NCBI RefSeq assembly: GCF_015864825.1
Contig: NZ_JADYWL010000001.1
Coordinates: 248,001-312,000 of the forward strand
DNA length: 64,000 bases
DNA from: Psychrobacter sp. NZS113
GTDB taxonomy: Bacteria; Pseudomonadota; Gammaproteobacteria; Pseudomonadales; Moraxellaceae
Reading direction: 5' to 3'
In this document: piece after piece, positions 54,887-63,178 of the stretch
Numbering within the stretch: the stretch's first letter is position 1
Layout: every line of letters starts with the position of its first letter
The notes under the pieces: model-generated
What the model was told of the DNA's origin: nothing
Database searches by the model: none
What the model saw: the letters and a program-made list of their open reading frames with translations, nothing else
Program-made: the position numbers and the translations under genes

Positions 54887-56707
54887 TTAATCTAGGAAAG
54901 CAAAGCTTTCGATTGGCATTGTCATCATGCTTTCGCTTGGTGCAACCATACCTTCGGCGTGACCTGAGGTACGTGGTAACAGCTTATCAAAGTAGAATTC
55001 TGCCGTTTGGATTTTGGCTTTATAGAACTCTGGGGCTTCTACGCCGCCGTTTTTGAGTTTGTCATGAGCCACTGCTGCCATACGTGCCCAGTGGTAACCC
55101 ATCATTACATAGCCTGAGTACATTAAGAAATCGTCCGATGCTGCAGAGATGATTTCACGATCTTTACGTGCCATTAGCATTAAGCGTACGGTCAAAGTAT
55201 TCCACTCAGCACATAGCTTGGTTAGTGCCCAAACAAATTTACGCATGTCTTTGTCTAGCGCATATTCACCACACCATTTCATAATGCTAGATGTGTAGTC
55301 GCGAATAATTTTACCTTTTGACTGCAAAATCACTTTACGGCCTAACAAATCTAACGCCTGAATACCGGTGGTGCCTTCATACATGGTGGCAATACGGGCA
55401 TCACGAGCAATCAGCTCCATACCCCATTCTTTAATATAGCCGTGACCACCGTAAATTTGCTGACCATGTTTGGCTGCTTCAATACCAAGCTCAGTCAAAA
55501 AGCCTTTTAGAATTGGCGTGTAGAAGCCAAGCTTGTCATCCCATTTTTCGAACTCTTCGTCATCACCATTAATGATGCCTTGCGCCATTTTGTCCGCATA
55601 GCGTGCTGAATGATAAATCATTGAGCGGCCGCCTTCGGCAAAGGCTTTTTGAGTCAATAGCATGCGGCGTACATCGGCATGATTGATAATGGCATCAGCC
55701 ACTTTTTCAGGCTCTTTAGTGCCTGATAGCGCACGCATAGAACGGCGATCTATTGCATAAGGTAGGGCGTTTTGGAATGACAGTTCAGTATGTGCCAAAC
55801 CTTGGATACCAGTACCGATACGTGCCGTGTTCATAAAGGTGAACATGGCTTTCAGGCCTTTGTTCGGCTCACCAATTAGGTAACCGACCGCATCATCAAA
55901 GTTTAGGACACACGTTGCTGATGAGTTGATACCCATTTTGTGTTCAATAGAACCACAAGTGACGCCATTACGCTCGCCAATCTCGCCTTCTGCATTTGGC
56001 AAGAATTTTGGTACGATAAATAGTGAGATACCGCGAGTACCTTCTGGTGCATTTGGTAGGCGCGCTAGTACAATATGCACAATGTTTTCTGTTAAATCAT
56101 GCTCACCGCTTGAGATAAAGATTTTGGTGCCGCCAAGCTTATAAGTACCGTCTTCTTGCGGAATAGCTTTAGACTTAACCTGACCCAAATCGGTACCACA
56201 TTGTGGCTCAGTCAAGCACATGGTGCCAGCCCAAGAGCCTTCAACCAATTTATGCAAGTAGGTCTCTTTTTGCTCATCAGTACCGTACTGCAATATGGTG
56301 TTGATACAACCTGTTGATAGACCAGGATACATTGCCCAAGGCCAATTAGCCGTACCAATCATTTCAGCTTTAATTAGGTTTAACGACGTTGGTAAGTTCA
56401 TACCACCGTATTCTTCTGGGTAAGAAATACCTTGCCAGCCGCCTTCGACGAACTGGTCATAGGCATCTTTAAAACCTTTAGGCGTAGTCACCACACCATT
56501 ATCAAAATGACAGCCTTCTGCATCAGCCGGTTGATAAAGAGGGGCAAGTACGTTTTCGGCAAAGTCAGCCATGCCTTGCAAAATCATATCGATTGTTTCA
56601 GGGTCAGCATTTTCGCCATTGTCTAAATCTTTATAATGCGTTTGAAAGTCAAAAACATCATTTATCAAAAACTTGATATCACGTAAAGGCGCTTTGTAAG
56701 TTAACAT
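54887..56707 (-). CDS. acyl-CoA dehydrogenase
   Basis: 606 residues, the long form with an extra C-terminal domain. Motifs: GGMNLPTSLNLIKAEMIGTA, MCLTEPQCGTDLGQVKSKAI for FAD/substrate binding, GTKIFISSGEHDL, and MYEGTTGIQALDLLGRK with the catalytic glutamate. It oxidises acyl-CoA in beta-oxidation. Relatives in Pseudomonas and Acinetobacter act on medium or long chains; specificity cannot be read here. A gagagcacct ribosome-binding region precedes the ATG. Confidence 0.92.
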   Translation of the reverse strand: MLTYKAPLRDIKFLINDVFDFQTHYKDLDNGENADPETIDMILQGMADFAENVLAPLYQPADAEGCHFDNGVVTTPKGFKDAYDQFVEGGWQGISYPEEYGGMNLPTSLNLIKAEMIGTANWPWAMYPGLSTGCINTILQYGTDEQKETYLHKLVEGSWAGTMCLTEPQCGTDLGQVKSKAIPQEDGTYKLGGTKIFISSGEHDLTENIVHIVLARLPNAPEGTRGISLFIVPKFLPNAEGEIGERNGVTCGSIEHKMGINSSATCVLNFDDAVGYLIGEPNKGLKAMFTFMNTARIGTGIQGLAHTELSFQNALPYAIDRRSMRALSGTKEPEKVADAIINHADVRRMLLTQKAFAEGGRSMIYHSARYADKMAQGIINGDDEEFEKWDDKLGFYTPILKGFLTELGIEAAKHGQQIYGGHGYIKEWGMELIARDARIATMYEGTTGIQALDLLGRKVILQSKGKIIRDYTSSIMKWCGEYALDKDMRKFVWALTKLCAEWNTLTVRLMLMARKDREIISAASDDFLMYSGYVMMGYHWARMAAVAHDKLKNGGVEAPEFYKAKIQTAEFYFDKLLPRTSGHAEGMVAPSESMMTMPIESFAFLD

Positions 56708-57123
56708 AGGTGCTCTCTTTAATTTGTTGATGTCGATTTATAAGTGAGATATGCGTTAAATATAAGTGTGTTCAGAAATGGGTTGGTTAAGGCGGTTTCT
56801 TTGATGCTGTTATTAGCTGATATGTTCTATTTAATAATGGGCAGTGGTGTATAATTTTTCTTATTATAAATCTTCTTTAGCAATAAATATATGTTTCATA
56901 ACTAATATTCATAAATAATAAAAATTAATATAAAAATTAGTTATTGATATAAAGGATTTGTTTAAGGTTAATCAAGTATTTCCTATATGTTTATACATTT
57001 AATATTTTGTTAGATGTTCAGAATTACCAACACTCAGATTTACCAGCATTAAGAATATCATCACATACTTATTAACCGCCATTGTGTTAATAACGTTACG
57101 TTATTTTGTAAGGACAGGGTCTT
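56708..57123. other. 416-base AT-rich divergent regulatory region
   Basis: Between the divergent acyl-CoA dehydrogenase and FUSC genes. Strikingly AT-rich at 56860-57010. It holds a palindrome at 57089-57105 near the FUSC start. No ORF or RNA gene seen. Confidence 0.5.
57089..57105. promoter_or_regulatory. operator-like palindrome before the FUSC gene
   Basis: aataacg, tta, cgttatt: perfect 7-base arms with a 3-base centre, ending 18 bases before the ATG at 57124. Position and symmetry suit a repressor site; the regulator is unknown. Confidence 0.45.
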
Positions 57124-58251
57124 ATGGTTGACTCCAAACCAATGTCGTCGCTCAAGCGATGGTTCGCTATTTTTAAAGTTTTTATTGCGAACTTTATTAA
57201 CAGTGAGCTAACACACTTAACGACAGTCAATAAAAGCCGTCGGCCGTGGCACATCCCGCTTTTTTCTGCGACTACCATCAGTTTTCCTGTCTTTGTCAGC
57301 GCTTATTTTGATGCATTGTCTGCAGGAATTATCAGCTCCTTAGGTGCAATGGTGATTCTGAATTTGCCCTTAGTTGGCAAGCTGCCATATCGTTTGGTCA
57401 CTGTGATGGCTTGGGGCTTTGGTATGTCGCTATGCTTTGCGCTCGGTCTGATGGCGCAGCAGATTCCTATTTTGATATTCCCCATCTTTGTACTGATATC
57501 TTTGAGTGTGGTTCTGTTTAGCCGCTATTATCAGCAGCCACCACCGGGTGGGCTATTTATTATGATGGCAGGCGCTATCGCGTTATTTATGCCTATCACA
57601 CTTGCTCAGCTACCACATACCATTGGTCTTATCATGCTCGGTAGTGCATTCGCAGTGCTGATGGCATTGCCATACTCTTTGTTTTTATTACTGACACGTG
57701 AGTGTAAACCTGCGCCAATCTATACTTATCAGGAAGATACCATTAGTGAAAGTGTGATTGTGGCAGGGTTTGTGACGTTGTCTTTGTCCATTGCAGTGAT
57801 GCTGAATATGTCTCACCCTTATTGGGCGGCAGTTAGTTGTTTTATTATTATTCAAGGCATTCATCTGCGTACGATATGGATTAAGCAAGCACACCGTTTG
57901 CTTGGGACATTGGTGGGTGCAGGGCTGGCCAGCTGGATGATGTCGTGGGGGTTGTCGGTATGGGGCGTGGCTGCTTCAGTGTTGATGATGATTCTGTGTA
58001 TTGAATCCTTGGTTGACCGTCATTATGGTTTAGCCGTGATATTTATCACACCGCTGACCATATTTATTGCTGAATATGGCAGTGGTGTACCGCTAGTGGA
58101 GCAGGCGTATAAACATGTGACCTACGTACGTTTGGTGGATACCGCCATTGGTTGTATGGTGGCTCTGGCTGGCGGCGTGGTGATGCATTCTACCAATTTA
58201 CGTGTGCCATTACGGCGTATGGAAAACTGGCTACTGGCACGTTTTGGATAA
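57124..58251 (+). CDS. FUSC-like inner-membrane protein
   Basis: 375 residues. About ten hydrophobic helices in two sets of around five, separated by a short polar loop near residues 190-210 (RECKPAPIYTYQEDTISESV). The motif MSHPYWAAVSCFIIIQG and the following HRLLGTLVGAGLASWMM match the fusaric-acid-resistance/aromatic-efflux (FUSC) family. It is about half the length of full FusC proteins and has no soluble domain. Likely an efflux or membrane-stress component; substrate unknown. Confidence 0.8.
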   Translation: MVDSKPMSSLKRWFAIFKVFIANFINSELTHLTTVNKSRRPWHIPLFSATTISFPVFVSAYFDALSAGIISSLGAMVILNLPLVGKLPYRLVTVMAWGFGMSLCFALGLMAQQIPILIFPIFVLISLSVVLFSRYYQQPPPGGLFIMMAGAIALFMPITLAQLPHTIGLIMLGSAFAVLMALPYSLFLLLTRECKPAPIYTYQEDTISESVIVAGFVTLSLSIAVMLNMSHPYWAAVSCFIIIQGIHLRTIWIKQAHRLLGTLVGAGLASWMMSWGLSVWGVAASVLMMILCIESLVDRHYGLAVIFITPLTIFIAEYGSGVPLVEQAYKHVTYVRLVDTAIGCMVALAGGVVMHSTNLRVPLRRMENWLLARFG

Positions 58252-58276
58252 GAGCTAGATAAGAACTCGATAAGAG

Positions 58277-58307
58277 AAAGGCGTATAAATTGAATTTATA
58301 CGCCTTT
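58277..58307. terminator. bidirectional hairpin terminator
   Basis: aaaggcgtataaat / atttatacgccttt around tga, between the FUSC gene and the converging aroE. Confidence 0.9.
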
Positions 58308-58335
58308 TTTACTGGTAGAGCCTGTGTCTGTTAGC

Positions 58336-59196
58336 TTAACGACCATTTAGGGCCTTTGTGGCTTGCGTCACATCAACGGTATGACCCGTCCAACGCTCAA
58401 AGCTTAAGGCGGCTTGCCCAATCAGCATGCCATAACCCTCTGATATCTGCGCGTCACGTGCCGCAAAATGCTGTAAGAATGGTAGCGTGCGACCGTACAT
58501 CATGTCGTAAGCATAATGGCAGTTTAAGTCATTATCTAGTGGCAAGGTATCACCTGACAGACCGATAGAAGTGGCATTAATAATGATATCAAATTGTCCG
58601 GTCAATTCACTGGTCGCACAAGTTTCGATACTATGTTTACCGATAGTTTCACTCGCGGTACTTAGCTCATCTACTAAATTGGTCGCCTTACTCAGTGTAC
58701 GATTAGCAATGGTTAATGCCCCGATACCTGCTTGAATCAATGGCAATACCACGCCTCGCGCCGCACCGCCTGCACCAATGAGTGCCACACGCGCACCTTT
58801 TAATGGCCAGCCTAAGCTCGTGATATGATTGACGAGACCTTGACCATCAGTATTGTCACCATAGAGTGCATCAGCGATTGGTGTACCACTCTCTAATAAT
58901 GCTTTATTCAACAGTAGCGTATTGACTGCACCTGCAACTTTGGCATGCTCAGACAGACCGCCACGCGCCACGCAGCAGTCATAAGCGATTTGCTTAAATG
59001 GCACCGTCACGTTGGCACCGACACCGCCACCATGAAAAAACGCTTCGACCACTGCGGTAAAACTGGCAGCATCGTCAGGGCAATACTGGCGTTGGTAGCT
59101 GATATCAATAGCTGCTTGCTCTGCAAATAGCGTATGGATTTCAGGGGATTTACTGTGGGCAATAGGATTGCCAATAACGATAAAATGCTGGGTCAT
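58336..59196 (-). CDS. aroE: shikimate dehydrogenase
   Basis: 286 residues from ATG 59196, which places FIVIGNPIAHSKSPEIH right at the N-terminus as in the family; an upstream in-frame start at 59223 is less likely. AroE reduces 3-dehydroshikimate with NADPH. Motifs: GANVTVPFK with the catalytic lysine, GDNTDGQGLV, LIGAGGAARGVVLPL, NRTLSKA, NATSIGLSGD and YGMLIGQAALSFERW. Confidence 0.95.
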   Translation of the reverse strand: MTQHFIVIGNPIAHSKSPEIHTLFAEQAAIDISYQRQYCPDDAASFTAVVEAFFHGGGVGANVTVPFKQIAYDCCVARGGLSEHAKVAGAVNTLLLNKALLESGTPIADALYGDNTDGQGLVNHITSLGWPLKGARVALIGAGGAARGVVLPLIQAGIGALTIANRTLSKATNLVDELSTASETIGKHSIETCATSELTGQFDIIINATSIGLSGDTLPLDNDLNCHYAYDMMYGRTLPFLQHFAARDAQISEGYGMLIGQAALSFERWTGHTVDVTQATKALNGR

Positions 59197-59223
59197 ATAT
59201 GGTCCGCGAGCTATAAGAGGCAA

Positions 59224-59675
59224 AAAAGCATTAATAAGAGAGTCGTTGGAGCGCTATTATCATAAGGGATAACACGAAGTTTGACAAACCGAGGCTTTCG
59301 TGAATAAATGCTTGAATAGATGGCATTTTTTTATGCGTTAGGTATTTAACAAATATGTACTCTCTAGGAGTGTTATCCGTAACGTAAAGGGTAGTCAAGT
59401 ATCAAGCAGTTGGGTAAACTATATGACACGCCCTATATAGTCATTCCACTATAAAAGTATGACAGCGTTAACCTCGCTTGAAGTATCACATATATATCTA
59501 CACTCGTTTGCCTTGTACTACTTTTAAATTGAATCGACTATAGTGGTTATTACATTATAAAAAATTGGCTTTGAAAACGTGAAGCCATAAAAAAACATTA
59601 TTCATTAGCAGCGGCATATTTGCTTGCTCGCTAATATTCTTTTGAGATCAATCTGAAAGTGTGAGTAAATTGCCC
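59224..59675. other. 452-base intergenic region with a repeat copy
   Basis: Between divergent aroE and the lipoprotein gene. The centre is the MITE-like repeat at 59433-59546. The rest is AT-rich with no ORF. Confidence 0.55.
59433..59546 (+). repeat. MITE-like dispersed repeat, copy 2
   Basis: About 114 bases with imperfect terminal inverted repeats: left ctatatagtcattccactat, then aaaagta; right tacttttaaattgaatcgac, then tatagtgg. The two ends, read inward, agree at most positions over about 27 bases. The interior has gcgttaacctcgcttgaa. It aligns with 23680-23796 in the same orientation and, in part, with 29795-29839 in reverse. No coding capacity. Confidence 0.65.
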
Positions 59676-60344
59676 ATGTGGAATAATAGCCTACAGACCT
59701 TTTTGGCCAGTACGATAATGGCAGTTGGTGTGTCGTTGAGTGGCTGTAATAGCAATACAGATAATGACCAAAGTGTCGATGCAGGAGCCAGTGAGCAGGC
59801 AGTCACTGATACGACTTCAGCAGATGATAGCGCTGCAACGAATACTGAGGTAGAAGCTGGAACAGCTCAGCAAGGCACACAAGTAAAGTATGACGTCTCG
59901 GCATGGGGCAACGAAAGTGTCAAATCAATCAACGTCGGTGACTTGGATGGTATCCAGTCGACCTTTGGTAAAGTTTTGAGCACTGATGAAAACAGCTTGG
60001 ACTATGCCAGTAATCCGGCTGCCAAGTATCGTTTTATGGATACTGAAGCGCCTTACTTAGACATCATTGATTCTGAAAAGTATCTGGAGCTGGGTTGGTA
60101 TTTTGCGAATCCTACCGACTCTGATGAAGAAAAAGAGCTGAGTCAAAATCATGCCAAAAAAGCGTATCAGCTTGCACGCAAGTTGATGGGTGATGAGGGC
60201 GGTAATCTCGTGGCTGATATGCTAAATGTACAAATTATCAAAAACAAAACCATCGGTGGTCAGAAAGTAGAGCTGGCAAAATGTGAGTTCTATAGTTGTA
60301 TGCTGGTCATCAATAAAGCAGATGCCCAAACAGATAATAGCTAA
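59676..60344 (+). CDS. predicted lipoprotein, unknown function
   Basis: 222 residues from ATG 59676; a GTG at 59661 would add five residues. The N-terminus is a lipoprotein signal with lipobox LSGC followed by NSNTDND. Residues after the Cys for about 45 positions are acidic and Ala/Thr/Ser rich (linker), then a folded domain with WGNESVKSINVGDLDGIQST and YLELGWYFANPTDSDEEKE, followed by an Ala/Lys-rich helix. No family recognised. It is four bases upstream of pabC and probably cotranscribed. Confidence 0.75.
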   Translation: MWNNSLQTFLASTIMAVGVSLSGCNSNTDNDQSVDAGASEQAVTDTTSADDSAATNTEVEAGTAQQGTQVKYDVSAWGNESVKSINVGDLDGIQSTFGKVLSTDENSLDYASNPAAKYRFMDTEAPYLDIIDSEKYLELGWYFANPTDSDEEKELSQNHAKKAYQLARKLMGDEGGNLVADMLNVQIIKNKTIGGQKVELAKCEFYSCMLVINKADAQTDNS

Positions 60345-60347
60345 CTC

Positions 60348-61340
60348 ATGATAGATACGACGTCAGTGCCGAACGGCTGGGTATGTCTATACCCACAAGA
60401 CAATAAGGTGATCGAAGATAATAGGGCGATTGACCCAACGGTAACGATGTCTCTAGATAATCGCGGACTGGCATACGCTGATGGGTTCTTTACTACTATG
60501 GGCGTCATCGATGGGCAAATATTGTGGTCAGACTATCATTATCAGCGGCTTGTCTCTCATGCTAATGCGTTGCAGCTAAATATAAATAGCGAAGAGCTAT
60601 TAGCAGTACTGCAATTGTACGCCCAGCAATTACAGCAAGGGATGCTCAAACTGGTAGTAACCCGCGCTACGCAGGATGTGCGCGGTTATGGTTATACACC
60701 TAGTGCAAATGGCAGCGACTGTGAGATGTGGCTAAAGGCTACGACCATGAGAGTCACTACGGCGCTGCAATTGTCTTTGCCCGATGGGAGCTTGGTACCC
60801 ATCCAACCTAATGCCTCTGCAATATGTTTGTCCTCTCAGATTGCTTGCTTACCGCCACCGCTGGCAGGTCTCAAAAGCCTCAGTCGTTTAGATAATGTCC
60901 TCGCTAGTGGTGAGCTACAGCGTATAAAATCTGAGCCATTGGCATCTAAAATTGCTTCAAAACTTAGTGAAGGACTGCTGCGCGATATGAGCGGGCAGTG
61001 GGTTGAGGGTACGATGAGCAATGTATTCTATCAATTGTCAGAAGCACCACTATCAGAATCCGAAACCACTTCTAGCGCTCATAAAGATAATGAAAATTAC
61101 CTAATCACTGGCCAGTGGTATACGCCGTCTATGGCTCAATCGGGCGTTGCTGGCGTTATGCGGCAAGTGATTATCGATGCTTTATCAAATACGGAATATC
61201 CAGTTGTGACAAGGTCGCTACAAGATGAAGACTTACCCAAACTAACGCAGGTTTTCTTTTGCAATGCATTACGTGGCATCATGCCAATGAATAGTCTGAC
61301 ATTATTATCTAGTGAGGTTGTGGATTTTCAATCCGTTTAG
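60348..61340 (+). CDS. pabC: aminodeoxychorismate lyase
   Basis: 330 residues, longer than E. coli PabC (about 270) because of inserts. A class IV PLP enzyme: LDNRGLAYADGFFTTMGVID, the PLP-lysine region PPLAGLKSLSRLDNVLAS, QWVEGTMSNVFYQL and YTPSMAQSGVAGVMRQVII. It releases pyruvate to give 4-aminobenzoate for folate. In many gammaproteobacteria mltG follows directly; here the DpnI island intervenes. Confidence 0.9.
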   Translation: MIDTTSVPNGWVCLYPQDNKVIEDNRAIDPTVTMSLDNRGLAYADGFFTTMGVIDGQILWSDYHYQRLVSHANALQLNINSEELLAVLQLYAQQLQQGMLKLVVTRATQDVRGYGYTPSANGSDCEMWLKATTMRVTTALQLSLPDGSLVPIQPNASAICLSSQIACLPPPLAGLKSLSRLDNVLASGELQRIKSEPLASKIASKLSEGLLRDMSGQWVEGTMSNVFYQLSEAPLSESETTSSAHKDNENYLITGQWYTPSMAQSGVAGVMRQVIIDALSNTEYPVVTRSLQDEDLPKLTQVFFCNALRGIMPMNSLTLLSSEVVDFQSV

Positions 61341-61343
61341 CTA

Positions 61344-61547
61344 TTATTGAAAAATATTAACTTTGGTATCGATAAAATCATCAGAATATAAAACCACTTG
61401 CTCATTTCTATACATCTCTTGCGCTTTCAAAAGCGCACTTTGTTTATCTTCTGCAACCACTTCTATAAGAGCACTCATCGTCTCAACAATCTCTATTTGA
61501 AATTTTCGCGCTGCTTTCTCATCTTTTTTCATCGTATTCACTTTCAT
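61344..61547 (-). CDS. DpnD/PcfM-like small protein
   Basis: 67 residues (ATG 61547; ATG 61532 also possible). The core RKFQIEIVETMSALIEVVAE, then YRNEQVVLYSDDFIDTKVNI, matches the DpnD/PcfM family (PF14207), which includes DpnD of the pneumococcal DpnI locus. The function of DpnD is not known. It converges on pabC with only three bases between the stops and shares the island with a DpnI gene, so membership in the same system is likely. Confidence 0.8.
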   Translation of the reverse strand: MKVNTMKKDEKAARKFQIEIVETMSALIEVVAEDKQSALLKAQEMYRNEQVVLYSDDFIDTKVNIFQ

Positions 61548-61685
61548 TTCTCACAAATAACTTCAGTTATCAATGCCAACTAGATTAGCAAAAGTGCTCA
61601 AAAGAAGTGATCGTCTTTTGTTACGTGGTCTTGTGTCTTAAAGCAAATCGATCAATGATCCGGTTTTTTAAAAGGATAAAATCGC
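61548..61685. promoter_or_regulatory. divergent promoter region of the DpnI island
   Basis: 138 bases between the divergent dpnD-like gene and the 188-residue gene; both promoters must be here. AAAGGATAA gives the latter a good ribosome-binding site (61671-61679). No clear -10/-35 pair could be fixed. Confidence 0.4.
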
Positions 61686-62252
61686 ATGCGCTCAGTCTAT
61701 GAAGAAACTAGGATTCCGCTACAAATTCGTCGCTTGATGGTTTTTGATGAAATTTGCCAACTGGCTAAAAGTAAGCCTGATGAAATTGTGCATTTATCAC
61801 CTTATACCCAATTATCATTTGGTGTGATGTATTTACTAGACTTTAAAAGGTTTTTAGCCTTTGGTGGTATGTTCGAGTATGCGTACACGCGAGAGGAGGT
61901 TATTGAGCAGCGTATTTCAGTTATCCCTAATGATGAGCTAGTGATGTGTGCATTGACAGTCAACTTAAAAGCTTTTACCAAGCCTGCTCGCAATGCAGTT
62001 GGGCTTTTATGGCAGTGGAATGATTATGTGAAAAATAGAATGCATGCTTACGTTGATTATAGTGAAGAGCATTTTTTCAAAATTAATGATGAGACTGATT
62101 GGAATTACCCAGCGCATAAGTTTCATCAGCGCCTTGTTGCCACTGCAAGATTACCGCTATGGGATGATAGAGATGAGCTAATTGCCGATGTATACCGTGA
62201 TAAAAAAGGAAAGCCGAGACCTGAGCGCTACAACGAGAAGCGATTAGTATAA
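61686..62252 (+). CDS. unrecognised 188-residue protein of the DpnI island
   Basis: I do not recognise a family. It begins with MRSVYEETRIPLQIRRLMVF, is rich in aromatic and charged residues, and ends in a basic tail (DKKGKPRPERYNEKRLV). No signal peptide or clear membrane span, though LSFGVMYLLDFKRFLAFGGM is moderately hydrophobic. No nuclease or methylase motif is evident. Its last nine bases overlap the end of the DpnI gene on the opposite strand. Ribosome-binding site and codon use support a real gene. Position between dpnD-like and dpnI genes suggests a partner in that system. Confidence 0.75.
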   Translation: MRSVYEETRIPLQIRRLMVFDEICQLAKSKPDEIVHLSPYTQLSFGVMYLLDFKRFLAFGGMFEYAYTREEVIEQRISVIPNDELVMCALTVNLKAFTKPARNAVGLLWQWNDYVKNRMHAYVDYSEEHFFKINDETDWNYPAHKFHQRLVATARLPLWDDRDELIADVYRDKKGKPRPERYNEKRLV

Positions 62253-63008
62253 CTTTCGATAATGACCACGGCTCACAAATTCAATAATGCCTTTATCACG
62301 TAGTATCTGTAGCTGCTGACGGATTTTATCTGGAATATATTTGTTTTCGGGATGTTTAAATTTTAACTCGTCAGCAAAACCATAAACTTGCTTTAGCGAA
62401 AAATTAGTATCGAGTCTATCGATACATTGCCAGATATCTAGTGTCCAACCACGAGACGCAACAGACTGTTTTCGTAAAAACAAGGTTTTTTGAAATTGCT
62501 GGCTGACATCTTCGCGTGGTATGACTTGCTGATTTTTGACCAAAAACACTTTGCCTGATTCTGGTACTTGGCGCAAGTCGATATTACAGCCGACCCAACC
62601 TGCGCGTTTGGCAGTCGCTGATAACGGCTTACGCTTGATAATAATATCTGGCTTAAAGAACTGCTTAGGAATAATTAGAAAGTTATTGACGGTATATTCT
62701 TTTGAGTACGTCAGGAAGAAAAAATTGGGATTGTCTGCACTATTGATGCGTTCAATCATCGTCTTATAAGCACCATCGTTAATGATGTTACTTAATTTGG
62801 ATTTTTTACTTTTTAGCTCATATTGCTCACTACAATGTGCACAATAAAAATCAGCGACAGGTTTGCCGTTCGTAAATTCTGATAATGGTTGGGTATTACA
62901 GTTAGGGCAGTAGCTATTGGTTGCGACCCAGTTTTCACTTAATACCCGAATTATTTGACTAGGTGATTTATAATTTTTGGCAAGACTTTGATTAAAATGT
63001 AGGTTCAT
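62244..63008 (-). CDS. dpnI: DpnI-type methyl-directed restriction endonuclease
   Basis: 254 residues, the same length as pneumococcal DpnI (DpnC), and clearly colinear from memory of that sequence: N-terminal HFNQSLAKNYKSPSQ, C-x2-C zinc ligands at Cys34, Cys37, Cys56 and Cys59, catalytic Asp53, Glu64 and Lys66 in the PD-(D/E)xK arrangement (PVADFYCAHCSEQYELKSKK), NPNFFFLTYSKEYTVNNF, AGWVGCNIDLRQVPESG, and the C-terminal winged-helix IRQQLQILRDKGIIEF. DpnI cuts GATC only when the adenine is methylated, so a resident Dam methylase would be lethal. It is the core of the island between pabC and mltG. Confidence 0.95.
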   Translation of the reverse strand: MNLHFNQSLAKNYKSPSQIIRVLSENWVATNSYCPNCNTQPLSEFTNGKPVADFYCAHCSEQYELKSKKSKLSNIINDGAYKTMIERINSADNPNFFFLTYSKEYTVNNFLIIPKQFFKPDIIIKRKPLSATAKRAGWVGCNIDLRQVPESGKVFLVKNQQVIPREDVSQQFQKTLFLRKQSVASRGWTLDIWQCIDRLDTNFSLKQVYGFADELKFKHPENKYIPDKIRQQLQILRDKGIIEFVSRGHYRKLY

Positions 63009-63178
63009 AGGATGTTTTCATTCTTGATAGATAAGCTCAGAATACTGAAAAAAGGGTATGAGTATTAAGCCATATAAATGAGCATCAATAGCAAGATAAT
63101 TCATAAGCTAAGCAAATACCATTGAAAATCGCACGGTTCAGTGCTAAATTCTAGCAAACATCTGCCTCGCGAGTTGCC

